This document shows positions 1-10,567 of a DNA stretch of 64,000 nucleotides, one piece after another. Numbering within the stretch: position 1 is the stretch's first letter; each line of letters opens with the position of its first letter. The notes beneath the pieces were generated by a model. It searched no databases, was not told the origin of the DNA, and was given only the letters and a program-made list of their open reading frames with translations. The position numbers and the translations under genes are program-made. Source of the DNA: Clostridia bacterium (GTDB lineage: Bacteria; Bacillota; Clostridia; TANB77; CAG-508); assembly GCA_900754285.1 (NCBI GenBank), contig CAAECB010000080.1, forward strand, positions 7,056 through 71,055, given 5' to 3'.

Positions 1-1022
1 TCTTTTAATTTTTTGACTTCCATTCTTTTTTCAGTCAAAGCAAATGTTTCTATTCCATTTTTTATTTTTTCTTTTTCTATCCCTAATAAAATTCCTACAA
101 GAGTTGCACATAATGAATTATAAATAAAATGTATTCCTCCAACTGGTACATTTACAAAAAATGTTTCCTCTTTTCCTTCTTTTATAAAATGACAAACAAA
201 TTCACTTGCATTTTCTTTTAACTTGATATCACTTGCCCAAACATCACTTTTATTTTCTATTCCAAAAGAATGAATTTTTAAAATTTTATTTTCAAGATTT
301 TTGTTATGCCATTCATTAAGTTTATCATTATCCTCATTTATAATTATTTCTTTATTTTTCATACCATCTAATATTTCTAATTTTGCTTTTAAAATATTAT
401 CTCTTGAACCTAAATTTCCTATATGTGATGTTCCTATATTTGTTATAATTGCTATGTCTGGCTTTGCAATATTAGTAAGTAAGTCTATCTCTCCAAAGTG
501 ATTCATTCCCATTTCAACTACTGCAACTTCTTGATCTATTAAATGTAATAAAGTTAATGGCAATCCTATATGATTATTATAATTTCCCATTGTTTTTAAT
601 GTTTTATATTTTTGTGCTACTACATTTGCTACCATATCTTTTGTACTCGTTTTTCCAACACTTCCTGTTATTGCTATAACTTTTAAATCTTTTCCATACA
701 AATTTCTTTTATATGCAGCTATTTTTTGCAATGCTTCTAAACTATTTTCTACTACAATAATTGTTCTGTCTGGCCATTTTTGCAATAACTTCACATCTAT
801 TTTTATATTGTTTATAATAACAATTTTTCCATTCTTTTTAAATGCTTCTTCCCAGTATTCACTTCCATCTATTGTGTCTGCTTTTAATCCTATATATACA
901 TCATTTTCATTCATTCTTCTAGTATCATATGCAAACTCTCCACAAACTGCTTCTTTGTCTCCTTGTAAAAGTATTCCTCCTGTTATTTCTAAAATGTCTT
1001 TAACTTTTAATTCTTTATTCAT
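1..1022 (-). CDS. murF: MurF, UDP-MurNAc-tripeptide--D-Ala-D-Ala ligase (partial, 3' end outside window)
   Basis: Cytoplasmic ATP-dependent ligase that adds D-Ala-D-Ala to the peptidoglycan precursor. About 340 N-terminal residues are present and the frame stays open to base 1. The Mur-ligase P-loop reads AITGSVGKTSTKDM, followed by the MGNYNNHIGLPLTLL segment and the EMGMNHFGEIDLL motif typical of MurF; the EKRMEVKK segment lies at the edge. The start is ATG at 1022. It is transcribed leftward, separated by a terminator from the surface-protein operon. Identification is confident; nothing downstream can be seen. Confidence 0.93.
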   Translation of the reverse strand, partial: MNKELKVKDILEITGGILLQGDKEAVCGEFAYDTRRMNENDVYIGLKADTIDGSEYWEEAFKKNGKIVIINNIKIDVKLLQKWPDRTIIVVENSLEALQKIAAYKRNLYGKDLKVIAITGSVGKTSTKDMVANVVAQKYKTLKTMGNYNNHIGLPLTLLHLIDQEVAVVEMGMNHFGEIDLLTNIAKPDIAIITNIGTSHIGNLGSRDNILKAKLEILDGMKNKEIIINEDNDKLNEWHNKNLENKILKIHSFGIENKSDVWASDIKLKENASEFVCHFIKEGKEETFFVNVPVGGIHFIYNSLCATLVGILLGIEKEKIKNGIETFALTEKRMEVKKLK

Positions 1023-1196
1023 AATTGTTTCATTCCTTCCTTTTGTAACAATATATTTTTATACTTTTTTGCTAAAATTTTTATCAATATGTTTTTTATT
1101 TAATATATGTCAATTTTTCTTATTTTAATATAATTTTTTATAAAAATCAATTATTATTTTTATATTCTAGAAAATTAAGATAACTTTTTTAGATAC

Positions 1197-1234
1197 AAAA
1201 AGTAGGAAGAAAATTTACTTTTCTCCCTACTTTT
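1197..1234 (-). terminator. Rho-independent terminator of the surface-protein operon
   Basis: A 9-bp stem AAAAGTAGG/CCTACTTTT closes a mostly A/T loop and is flanked by T-rich sequence on both sides, so it could act in either direction. It lies about 60 bases past the stop of the gene ending at 1296 and before murF. The rest of 1023-1295 shows no gene. Confidence 0.7.
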
Positions 1235-1239
1235 AATAT

Positions 1240-1301
1240 TTTTTTGAGTCTTGTCATAAAAGCATTAGTGTTTTTTGAGTCCGGCCCCAAAAACATTAGC
1301 T
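1240..1301. repeat. Two imperfect 31-bp tandem repeats
   Basis: Both units begin with TTTTTTGAGTC and end with a variant of CATTAG. The second copy runs into the last codons of the surface protein gene. No function is evident. Confidence 0.55.
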
Positions 1302-4300
1302 TTTTCTTCGTTTTATTACAAAGATTACCGTTGTTATTCCTATTGCTAATACTACTAAAACTGTGATTCCTATTATTGTGTATTTTATAGTATTATCTTC
1401 TGCACCTGTTGGTGGATGTATTATAATGTCTTCTGGATAATGGAAATCTGGCTCTTTATTGTTTCCTGGGTTGTCACTGTTTGGATTTTCTGGGTTTGGT
1501 TTTTCTGGGTTAAAGTTTCCTAGTGTTTCTCCAAATGTTGTACTTGTATCACTCTTGTAAAGCTCTCTTCCCCATGTTTTTGTTACTTCAACAATTTCTG
1601 CCCAGTTACTATATTTCATATCATCTTGTGTTGGAGTTAATGATTTATCTAATAATAGTTTTACTGGTATTTGCGCACTTTCTGTTGGTTTTAACTGTTG
1701 TTGCTCAAATCCTTTTCCTATTAACATTGTTGTGTATTTAGATTGATTTGCATCTGTTTTTAAAGCATTTCTTACATCTTCTGACAACCAATCGCGTGTA
1801 TCTGCCCAATTTATTGTTGACCATTTATATTGCTCATTTGCAACTGTTGAGTCTGTTAACATTCTATTTGCTGTATCAAATGTTAATTCATTGTCTACAT
1901 AGTTGATTATATTAGATACTATTACTTTTACTTTGTCATTTTCACTTCCTGCTATTCCATTTCTATAATAGTTTTTAGTGTTATACTCTAACTCACTCTT
2001 ATTTGTTACATTAAATCCATATTCTACAAATAGGTCTGCTCTTTGTAAGATTTCTGAGTCTAGTTCTAATTCTACAAATCCTTTTACTGCTCCTACGTTT
2101 TTGCTTTCTCTTCCTGAAGATGGCATATATTTTACATTTGATATATCCATATTATCACTTGGTACTACCTCTTTTATTGTATTCCCTTCTGCTGATTTTA
2201 ATAATATTTTGTTTATTGTATTATCTATTTTGACTTTGTATCTTGCTCTTTCTACAATTCCAAAATCTATATTATTTACATCATATTTCATATTTTCATT
2301 TGCTGCTGAATCTGCATTATCTGTAAATATGTCATCTTTTTCATATTGGAAATCCATACATGGTGTAAATGCATCTATCTTTAAGTCATTATTTATACTT
2401 GTATTATATTTTATATGTTGCATATTGTCATTTTCTGATGCCCATGTTCTTTCTATCTCTGTTCTTGTTTTTGAGCCATCATTTGGTAATTTATAATATT
2501 CGTTTTTATTGTCATATACATCAATTGCATCTGAATATCTTGTGTCTACGTCTTTTTTATACCATGATGTGTCTTTATTTTTATAATTTGCATTTTCTCT
2601 GTCTTGACTATAAATTGTTGCTTGATATTGTTGTACTGGATATTGCTCATTTCCATATTGATATACTACAATATAATTTCCTGGTAAAAATCCTGATAGT
2701 TGATATTCTCCTTCATTATTTGTTACTGCTGTTATTTCTGTTGCTCCACTAGAATTGTAATTATATGCTGCATTTCCTAAATCTTTATTTGCTCCTACAT
2801 CAATTAGTTTTACTGATACTCCACTTACTTTTTTGTCTTCCGAAGAATTGTATTTTCCATCTCCTTTTCTTTCTTGTCCTTCTTTAAATTCTTCTGATGT
2901 TGCATCTTCAAATACAATTCCTTTTGTTGTTCTGACATCTGATGATATTTTCATTGTAACTTCTGGTGCCCATGCTAAGTCATCTTCTACATTTTGTAGT
3001 CTTTTACTTGGGTCTGCATTTCCAACTGCTGAATCTGTATCTATTGCTGTATATCCTTTATTGTCTTTTTTTGCTGTTGTTGAATTGATTTCTACAACAT
3101 TTGCTGCTAATTTTATATCTCCATTTAACATATTTTTCAATACATCTTGTGATACTTCATATTTTACAAATACTTCATTTGCACCATTTGTTAGAATGTT
3201 TACTTTATTATATTCTGTGTTGTATACTCCTTGTCCTGATGTTTGCATATTTCCACTAAGTGTTACTGTTCCTGCTGCTTGGTCTATTGTTGCTCCTGTT
3301 CCTGTTCCTACTATACTTAATGAATTATCATAATAGTTCACTATATTGTTTACTGTTGTGTTTATTTGTGTATTTTGGTTTGTTATATTAATTTTGTATG
3401 TTAAATATACTTTTAATGCTCCTTGATTTTGTTTGTTATATTCTGCATCTGATCTATATATTTCTCTTATTAATGCTGTATTATATGCATCACTTGTCCT
3501 AATTTTTATGTCAAAATTATCATTTCTATTATATTTGTACACATGTGAATATGTTTTTCCATAATCTTGTCTTGTTAGTGCTACTTCTGCTGTATATAAT
3601 TGGTCTCTTATTGCCATATCTGGCAAATCTCTTTCATATAATCCAAAATTAACATTTGATATTGTGTTATTACTTATTGCTTGATTTTGTAAATAATATC
3701 CTGCTTCTGTTGTATATGAAGTCATATGATATTTATCATCTGCATAATAATCACTACTATATGCTTTTGAGTTTTTATCCTTTTTAGTTGTACTATAAAT
3801 TACTTTACTCTCATACCTTCCTTCATCTGGATATTGAGAATATTTATAATCTATTGTACTTCCTCCATTCGCATTATTACTAGATACATTATTTTCATTT
3901 ATTTGCGTTTTTGCAGTTATTGTAGAAAAATTATTATTAAATGTATCTCTTCCTGATGAATTTTCACTTGCTTTTGAACCTGCTACAGCCGTATTTTTTA
4001 CTACACTTTGATATTTAATACCATTATACTCAAATTCAATTGTGTATTGACTTAATTCATTTTGCTTTATTGCTAAATTCTTACCATTAAATTTATATTT
4101 TCCATTTGCTCCTGTTGAGTTTCCATCACTATCATATCCAGAACAAACTTCTGAAACTATATTACCATTTTTCTTTAATACAACTCTTACTCCATTTATT
4201 CCTTCTCCATTATTAAACATATCATTCCTGATATTGGTTTTTCCTACTCCTCCATCCAGGAATACAGTTCCTTCTATACTTACCAGCACTGGATTATCAT

Positions 4301-5747
4301 TTAATGTGGTCCAATCATTCTTTTTCAATGTTACACCATTAGCATATGTTACCTGATATCCTTTTGGTGCTACTGTTTCATAAGCCTTATAATTTCCATC
4401 AGGCACTCCTCCTATATATATCTTCCCTTCAGAATTAGTTGTAAATTCATACGGAGTATCTTGTAATCCACTTTGTGCATTTACCCATTTATTTTTATCC
4501 GTATTTTTTACCGTAAATTTTGCCCCACTCAGCTTTATATTCGTATTTGTTGCATCTTGTTTTATTATTCCTAAGTCTATCGTCGCTTTTTTATTTGTTA
4601 CATAATTATAACTTGCCGAACCTGTTGTTGACGATATATTTATCATTCCTGTATTTGTTGCTACATAATTAGCTGGTGCTTTTGTTTCTTTTGTTTGATA
4701 TTGTCCCCATGTTGCTCCATTTATCGCTATTTCTCCATTAGCATCTGTAGTAAATTGATGTGCACCTGCTTCATTCTTATTTGCTACTTTATTTGAACCT
4801 AACCATTTTCCAACTGAAGTATTGTAAAATTTGAATTTTGCTCCTGCTAATCCTTTTGATGTATTATCTGCATCTACTTTTTTTATTTTTATATTTTTCT
4901 GAGCCACTGCTCCTCTAAAGACAATTTGTGATTGTGCATATTGTCCTCCTTTAATATCTGTCAAATCAGATTTTAATTCAATTATTCTAGCTTTGAATTT
5001 CAAACCCTTTCCTTTAGTAACAGCTTCATCATAAGCTGTTGACATAGTATCTGCATAACTAGTTCCATCAAATCCATTAGTAGAACGTAATTCACACGCA
5101 TTTAGTATCTTTCTTCTTAAATCTCCATGCTTTGCCCCAAAATTATCAATACCTCTTTTTAATGTTTGTTGTACTCTTTCTTTTGCTGCACCAACAGCTT
5201 TATCTGTATTTTTTGCTGATGCTGGATCTGAATCCGTAACATTTACTCTTGAATATAAATATGCCTCATATGCTACACGATAAAAATAATTTCTACAATA
5301 TGTACCATTTATAACCTGATTAAGATCATAACTTCTACCTCCTGTATAATGAACCACACAAGATCCATTTCCATCTAGATTTATATCTATTATTGATGTT
5401 ATTTGATATCTTGCTGTTGCATAATTTTCACGCGTATCTCCATGTTTATCATCTGAACAATATGTATTTACTAAGTTATACGCTTCTGGTCTATTCTCTC
5501 TTGTTGTTGTAAACTTTTTTTGAATAAAATTAAACATATCATCACTAAAAAATTCATCACTTGTTTTTGCTAAACGTGCTAAATCTTCTATTGAAGCAAT
5601 TGCGTTTGGTCTCTTGCCTCTATCTGTATGTCCATCTTTTGCATCTAATTGTTGTGCATTAATTGCTGAAACTTTAGAAGGTATAAAGAGTAATATTGCA
5701 AAAAACACTATTATTAAACTTATTAATATATTTCTTTTTATTTTCAT
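1296..5747 (-). CDS. Large LPXTG-like anchored surface protein with SpaA/Cna-B and SdrD-B-like domains
   Basis: A 1483-residue secreted wall protein. An N-terminal signal peptide (residues 1-28) is followed by an unrecognised region to about 285. Two SpaA-type prealbumin domains (about 285-490) contain the usual KxD...GAKF and Y..YET.AP.GY patterns. Two SdrD-B-like domains follow (about 495-610 and 955-1110). A Pro/Asn-rich stalk leads to HPPTGAEDN, a hydrophobic helix and KRRKS, which is a sortase-type sorting signal with H in place of L. Such domains form isopeptide-stabilised adhesin or pilin stalks. The ATG follows a GGAGG site inside the preceding gene's last codons, so translation is probably coupled. 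Confidence 0.85.
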   Translation of the reverse strand: MKIKRNILISLIIVFFAILLFIPSKVSAINAQQLDAKDGHTDRGKRPNAIASIEDLARLAKTSDEFFSDDMFNFIQKKFTTTRENRPEAYNLVNTYCSDDKHGDTRENYATARYQITSIIDINLDGNGSCVVHYTGGRSYDLNQVINGTYCRNYFYRVAYEAYLYSRVNVTDSDPASAKNTDKAVGAAKERVQQTLKRGIDNFGAKHGDLRRKILNACELRSTNGFDGTSYADTMSTAYDEAVTKGKGLKFKARIIELKSDLTDIKGGQYAQSQIVFRGAVAQKNIKIKKVDADNTSKGLAGAKFKFYNTSVGKWLGSNKVANKNEAGAHQFTTDANGEIAINGATWGQYQTKETKAPANYVATNTGMINISSTTGSASYNYVTNKKATIDLGIIKQDATNTNIKLSGAKFTVKNTDKNKWVNAQSGLQDTPYEFTTNSEGKIYIGGVPDGNYKAYETVAPKGYQVTYANGVTLKKNDWTTLNDNPVLVSIEGTVFLDGGVGKTNIRNDMFNNGEGINGVRVVLKKNGNIVSEVCSGYDSDGNSTGANGKYKFNGKNLAIKQNELSQYTIEFEYNGIKYQSVVKNTAVAGSKASENSSGRDTFNNNFSTITAKTQINENNVSSNNANGGSTIDYKYSQYPDEGRYESKVIYSTTKKDKNSKAYSSDYYADDKYHMTSYTTEAGYYLQNQAISNNTISNVNFGLYERDLPDMAIRDQLYTAEVALTRQDYGKTYSHVYKYNRNDNFDIKIRTSDAYNTALIREIYRSDAEYNKQNQGALKVYLTYKINITNQNTQINTTVNNIVNYYDNSLSIVGTGTGATIDQAAGTVTLSGNMQTSGQGVYNTEYNKVNILTNGANEVFVKYEVSQDVLKNMLNGDIKLAANVVEINSTTAKKDNKGYTAIDTDSAVGNADPSKRLQNVEDDLAWAPEVTMKISSDVRTTKGIVFEDATSEEFKEGQERKGDGKYNSSEDKKVSGVSVKLIDVGANKDLGNAAYNYNSSGATEITAVTNNEGEYQLSGFLPGNYIVVYQYGNEQYPVQQYQATIYSQDRENANYKNKDTSWYKKDVDTRYSDAIDVYDNKNEYYKLPNDGSKTRTEIERTWASENDNMQHIKYNTSINNDLKIDAFTPCMDFQYEKDDIFTDNADSAANENMKYDVNNIDFGIVERARYKVKIDNTINKILLKSAEGNTIKEVVPSDNMDISNVKYMPSSGRESKNVGAVKGFVELELDSEILQRADLFVEYGFNVTNKSELEYNTKNYYRNGIAGSENDKVKVIVSNIINYVDNELTFDTANRMLTDSTVANEQYKWSTINWADTRDWLSEDVRNALKTDANQSKYTTMLIGKGFEQQQLKPTESAQIPVKLLLDKSLTPTQDDMKYSNWAEIVEVTKTWGRELYKSDTSTTFGETLGNFNPEKPNPENPNSDNPGNNKEPDFHYPEDIIIHPPTGAEDNTIKYTIIGITVLVVLAIGITTVIFVIKRRKS

Positions 5748-5748
5748 A

Positions 5749-8700
5749 TTATTCTTTTACCTCCTTTCTAATTTTTAAAACACCTATTCCAAATCCTATT
5801 AATGTTATTATTATAATAGTTGTAATAATTATCACTCTACCTGTTTTAATACTTAAAATAACATTTGCAGAACTTGTTTCATCATTATCTGTATCTTTTA
5901 AGTTTTGTGAATTTGTTGAGCTTAAAATTTCTGCTTTATTTTCAATTGTTCCTAAATTATTATTATTCATTTTTTTAGCTAAAATCAAATTTATTTCTTT
6001 TGTTTCTCCTGGATTTATCAAAACATCTTTTAAACTCATTGTATGTATATTTCCATCATTGCTTTGATACCATCCTGCATTTTGTGTTTTATCAAAAGAC
6101 ATTTCAGATGGTAAATAGTCAACTATTTCATTAACTTTACCTGCTATTTCTCCTTCATTTGTTACTATAATTTTGTAATTTATATAACATACTGTATTTT
6201 CTAACGTTTTTGCATTTATTTCTGCTTTAGCTAATTTACTATTATTAAATGTTTTTGTGCTTTCTCCTTTGTTATCAGCAATTGTTATATTTGTTACTAC
6301 TTTATCTAATTTAAAATCAAAATTTTTATTTTTTATAAATCCTGAATCTATATTTGTATATGAATCATCTTTAATTTCTATATAATTTGTTATAGCTAAA
6401 TTTTCTCCATTAGATTTTGCTGCAATTGTATCTGAATTTTTATAATCTTCTACATCTTCTTTTTGATATGTTGTCAATGAATATTCATTAGAATCATATT
6501 CAAATGCTACAATATATTTTCCATTTTTTACATTTTCAAATTTATATTTTCCATTTTCATCTGTAATTGTTTCATAAATTTGCTTTCCTTCAGATGTAAT
6601 TAATTTCACTTTCATTCCTGGAATACCTGTGTTTTCATCTCTTTCACCATTTTCATTTGTATCTATCCATGCCATTCCAGAAATTGTATTTGGTCCTAAA
6701 TCTTCATTATTATCATCTGGATTTTTTACATTTTCTAACTTATAAGATACTTCTTTTTGTATTGTATTTGTTGGAGCATCAATATATAGAATTGCTGAAA
6801 TGTCTGTTTCTGTAGCTTTTGAGGTGTCTACAGTTGTTTTTACAACTAGTTCAACTTCACTGTTTTTCCCTATTGTCAAATTTTTGTTTACTTTATTGTT
6901 TTTTATATCAGATATTTCTTCTCTTTTTCCATCTATTGTTACATAAGCACTATCTATAACACATCCATTTGGTATTGTTACACCTATTGATATATCCCCT
7001 TCTATTGCACTATCACTTTTTATTGTTGTTGTAAAATCAACTTTATCACCTGTTGTTAATGTTTCCTTTGTTTGACTTCCTTTAAAATCAACATTTAATC
7101 CTAAATTCTTTTGTATCAAATTTACCTCTATAGTATTTGCTGTATATATGTTATTATTATATTCTGATGTAAAATATATACTTGATTTTGCCTTTTCTTG
7201 ATGTATATCCATATCTTGTAATTGAAAATCTTGTTGTATTTGTACTATTCCCGATGCCTCTAATTTTGGAACGTTTAATGTTATCTCATCATCTAAAACT
7301 TGTGTTACTTGTGATGTTTCTTCATCCATCAAACTTCCTTCTATATATGTCATTCCACTCATATATGCTTTTACTTTTACATTTGTTAATTCTGTATTTG
7401 TTAGGTTTTGCACATATAAAACAATTGGATATGTATCAGCTCCTGTATATGTTGCATCTTCTGACCTATATGGTACAGCATATACTTTAATTTTAGCTTC
7501 TTTTATTACATTATTTATTGTTTTATATTGATTTTTTATTCCATCATCTGCTCCTATTATTACAGTTCCTTGTGTATTTGAAGATGAATTTTCTTTTTTG
7601 TCTTTTACACCTACTTGATACTGTAATTCTACTGTTGCATTTGGCTCTATATCAATTTTGTTAGATACATATTGTTTACACTTCTCATCTTCTGAATATT
7701 GATAACTATCTACTACTTCATCATGTGGATTCTTTACTTTATACACTTTCATATTATATAATGTTCCATTTTGTTGAGTTGCTGCTAAATATACATTTTT
7801 TAAAGTTTCATTTGATTTATTTGTTATTTTTGCTATATAAGATATTGCTTGTCCATTATAAACTTCATCACCATCTTTTAGTTCTTGTGAACCAGATTTA
7901 GCTGTTATAGTTACATCAATTTTGTCACTATTTACATTATCTTCTGTAGTTGTAATTATATTATCTGTTGTACTATTTGCTGTATCATTAGTATCTGCAC
8001 CATTATCTACTACCGCTTCTTGTTGCTTTGCAGGAACACTAAATAACACCTCATTTTTATCTTGTAAATCTTGTCCATTTATTTGATATGATATATCTTC
8101 TTTTACATATCCATCTATTCCATCAGCTAAATTTGCTGGAATATTTACACTATAAGTAATATTTAAAACTTCTTTTGAAAGCATTTTTTCTAAAACAATT
8201 TTATATCTTTGAACAGTGTTAAAATCTTGAACATTTTCTATCCAATTTTCTCCTTCCGCTTCTGTTGAATATAAAATTTTAACATCTTTGTTTGCTTTTA
8301 TATTGTTTAAATATGACATTTGAATTCCATTTTTAGTTATACTTCCTGTTATAATTACATTATCAATATCATATTCATTATTATTTACAACTGATATATT
8401 ACGTTCTACATTTTTGCTATCTTGCTCACATTGTAATTCTACTTTTTGAGAATCATAAGTCATAATTACATTATTATTTTCTGCACTTTGAGCTGCTACT
8501 CCATTATTTTCATCAATTTTTGTTTCAGAATAAGCAAATAGTCCATATTTTGCTATTCCTTTAACTTGTTTATTGATTGATTTCACATCATATCCTTCAT
8601 TTGTAATATCTAATTGTATTTGTGATTCAAATGATGGTACATTTTTGCTTAATTCAATATTTGCACTTACTACTATTTGAGCATCTTTATCAGTATCATT

Positions 8701-10122
8701 TTTGTAATCTGTTTGAGCTCCTGATAATGTTAGCAATATTTCTATACATCCATTTGCATTTACACTTTGTTGTGCTTTTACTATTTTTAATTGGTCATCA
8801 TATAATAAATTTATAGAATTTACATTTACATTTTTTATTTGATTTGGAAATGTTATTTTTACTACTGGATTTTTATATAAAGCGTCTGATATTTCCTTTG
8901 ATTCTAATGTTGCTATCATTTCTACATTATTATTGATTTCCGTAGCTAAAAACTCTGTTTTATTTATTTCTAAATTTGCTTTTACTTCTTCTTTTCCTAT
9001 ATTTGTTTCAAATATAGTTTGATTTGTTTTTTCACTATAATTTACTTTTTCTACATTTTGAATTTTTGTAAAATTATCTAATTGCTTATTTTCTATTTTA
9101 CTGTTTGTAAAATATTTTTTTGTTTTTATTTCTAATTCTCCAACTTGTACTGGTGTTCCTGTTATTTTTAAATTTGCTTTTTCTGTATTTTCTGGGTAGT
9201 TTATTACAAATTGGTTTTCTTCTTCTTTTACCTCTACTCCTTCTATTTCATTTACTTCTAATTTTGCTTCTTCTCCAAATATTTTTCTAAATTGCTCTTT
9301 ATTTATACTTGTACTTTCTAAAAATGTTGATGCTTCTATTTCTTTATTTTTTGTATCAACAAATTTTGTTTCCCCTAATTCTATAGAAATATCTTTAGTA
9401 TCTTGTGTATTTACAATTTCTAAAACATTGTTTTCTTCTATATATGCTTTTTTAGCTGTTTCTATTGTAAAATATTGTTTTGGCAATTCTTGTGTTCCAC
9501 TCAAATTTCCTGTTAAAAACTCTTGTGTTTCTTTAATTGTTATATCTTCTGATATATTTTTTTCTACAACATCTTCTTTTTTATGAAATTTTGTTTTTAC
9601 ATTAACTCCAAAATTTTGGCTTCTTTCTTTTACTTCAACTTGCCCTTCATATGTATATATAATTTTATACAAATCTTCACCATTTCCATATGTTGCTTTA
9701 TCTTCAATATTTACATTTGTTTCATTTACTATTGATAACTTATTTGTATCTGCATCATATTTACTTTCTAAATAGTTTCCATTGTGAATTACTGCTATAT
9801 TGCTTGGTTTTATTGTATCTAATTCTGGAACTACTACTTCTATTTCTTCTTTTTCTTTAGGAAGTTCACTATTATTAGATTTTACCATTACATTTTGCTG
9901 CAATAATACACTATTTTCATTCACTTTAGTAAATTTTACAACTTCTTGTTTTACCTCAGTATCTATATTTTCAATTAATTTATTAAATCTATCATCTTCT
10001 TGCACTTCCTGGTTTTCATCATATGCCACTACTATTCCATTTAATAAATTTAGTGAATTTATCATCAATATTGTTATTATTAATATTAATGCCATTGCTT
10101 TTCTTATTTTTAAATTCTCCAT
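5749..10122 (-). CDS. Large surface protein with DUF11/SdrD-B-like C-terminal region
   Basis: A 1457-residue exported protein and first gene of the surface operon. The signal or anchor helix spans residues 7-33. A long region rich in beta-sandwich-like segments follows. An SdrD-B domain near 1185-1290 (SGMAWIDTNENGERDE, then YKFENVKNGKY) precedes a DUF11-like segment, then SIKTGR, a hydrophobic helix and basic RKEVKE. The anchor resembles a sortase signal but lacks the proline, so it may simply be a membrane anchor. ATG at 10122 follows AAGGAAGGGA. The stop is one base before the next gene's ATG. Role unknown; probably acts with its partner at the cell surface. Confidence 0.8.
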   Translation of the reverse strand: MENLKIRKAMALILIITILMINSLNLLNGIVVAYDENQEVQEDDRFNKLIENIDTEVKQEVVKFTKVNENSVLLQQNVMVKSNNSELPKEKEEIEVVVPELDTIKPSNIAVIHNGNYLESKYDADTNKLSIVNETNVNIEDKATYGNGEDLYKIIYTYEGQVEVKERSQNFGVNVKTKFHKKEDVVEKNISEDITIKETQEFLTGNLSGTQELPKQYFTIETAKKAYIEENNVLEIVNTQDTKDISIELGETKFVDTKNKEIEASTFLESTSINKEQFRKIFGEEAKLEVNEIEGVEVKEEENQFVINYPENTEKANLKITGTPVQVGELEIKTKKYFTNSKIENKQLDNFTKIQNVEKVNYSEKTNQTIFETNIGKEEVKANLEINKTEFLATEINNNVEMIATLESKEISDALYKNPVVKITFPNQIKNVNVNSINLLYDDQLKIVKAQQSVNANGCIEILLTLSGAQTDYKNDTDKDAQIVVSANIELSKNVPSFESQIQLDITNEGYDVKSINKQVKGIAKYGLFAYSETKIDENNGVAAQSAENNNVIMTYDSQKVELQCEQDSKNVERNISVVNNNEYDIDNVIITGSITKNGIQMSYLNNIKANKDVKILYSTEAEGENWIENVQDFNTVQRYKIVLEKMLSKEVLNITYSVNIPANLADGIDGYVKEDISYQINGQDLQDKNEVLFSVPAKQQEAVVDNGADTNDTANSTTDNIITTTEDNVNSDKIDVTITAKSGSQELKDGDEVYNGQAISYIAKITNKSNETLKNVYLAATQQNGTLYNMKVYKVKNPHDEVVDSYQYSEDEKCKQYVSNKIDIEPNATVELQYQVGVKDKKENSSSNTQGTVIIGADDGIKNQYKTINNVIKEAKIKVYAVPYRSEDATYTGADTYPIVLYVQNLTNTELTNVKVKAYMSGMTYIEGSLMDEETSQVTQVLDDEITLNVPKLEASGIVQIQQDFQLQDMDIHQEKAKSSIYFTSEYNNNIYTANTIEVNLIQKNLGLNVDFKGSQTKETLTTGDKVDFTTTIKSDSAIEGDISIGVTIPNGCVIDSAYVTIDGKREEISDIKNNKVNKNLTIGKNSEVELVVKTTVDTSKATETDISAILYIDAPTNTIQKEVSYKLENVKNPDDNNEDLGPNTISGMAWIDTNENGERDENTGIPGMKVKLITSEGKQIYETITDENGKYKFENVKNGKYIVAFEYDSNEYSLTTYQKEDVEDYKNSDTIAAKSNGENLAITNYIEIKDDSYTNIDSGFIKNKNFDFKLDKVVTNITIADNKGESTKTFNNSKLAKAEINAKTLENTVCYINYKIIVTNEGEIAGKVNEIVDYLPSEMSFDKTQNAGWYQSNDGNIHTMSLKDVLINPGETKEINLILAKKMNNNNLGTIENKAEILSSTNSQNLKDTDNDETSSANVILSIKTGRVIIITTIIIITLIGFGIGVLKIRKEVKE

Positions 10123-10318
10123 AATAAATCCCTTCCTTTTTTATTATACATTTATCACTATTTTCTCACATATAATATACAATAATCTAAAAAATAAAAT
10201 CAATATCAATTTTTGCCAGTTTGATTTTTTAGACTTTTTCAGCCTAGGGAAGGTTTTTTTTTGACATTTTTTTCAAATTCATTAAGTTTTTGTTACAATT
10301 ATATTACATACCTTTTTA

Positions 10319-10400
10319 TATTCTAGGAAGTTAAAAAAACTTTCCTAGAATAGAACAAAAGCGGACATCAGTAACATTGGCACTTATTAAAACATTTTAG
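10319..10400 (+). repeat. Partial copy of the host intergenic repeat
   Basis: A hairpin of the form TTCTAGGAAGTT...AACTTTCCTAGAA is followed by the start of the GAACAAAAGCGGACAT repeat body, which decays after the ACATTTTA segment. It sits in the 433-bp gap between two divergent genes, where nothing else is certain. Confidence 0.7.
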
Positions 10401-10567
10401 TTTGATGCAAAATATGCTACTTCATATAAATATTTAGATGTATCACCATCTTTATCTATATTTTTTTCTTAAAATAATAGCAAAAAATTATATATCATGT
10501 TATAATATAAAAGATGGGTTTATAGATACCTAAAAATCTAAATATATATATAAGGATGAAAATAACT

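Noticed and set aside
9800..10264. 154-codon plus-strand reading frame opposite the surface protein gene
   Set aside because: Antisense shadow with low-complexity hydrophobic translation and no ribosome site; many similar frames oppose the AT-rich minus-strand genes.
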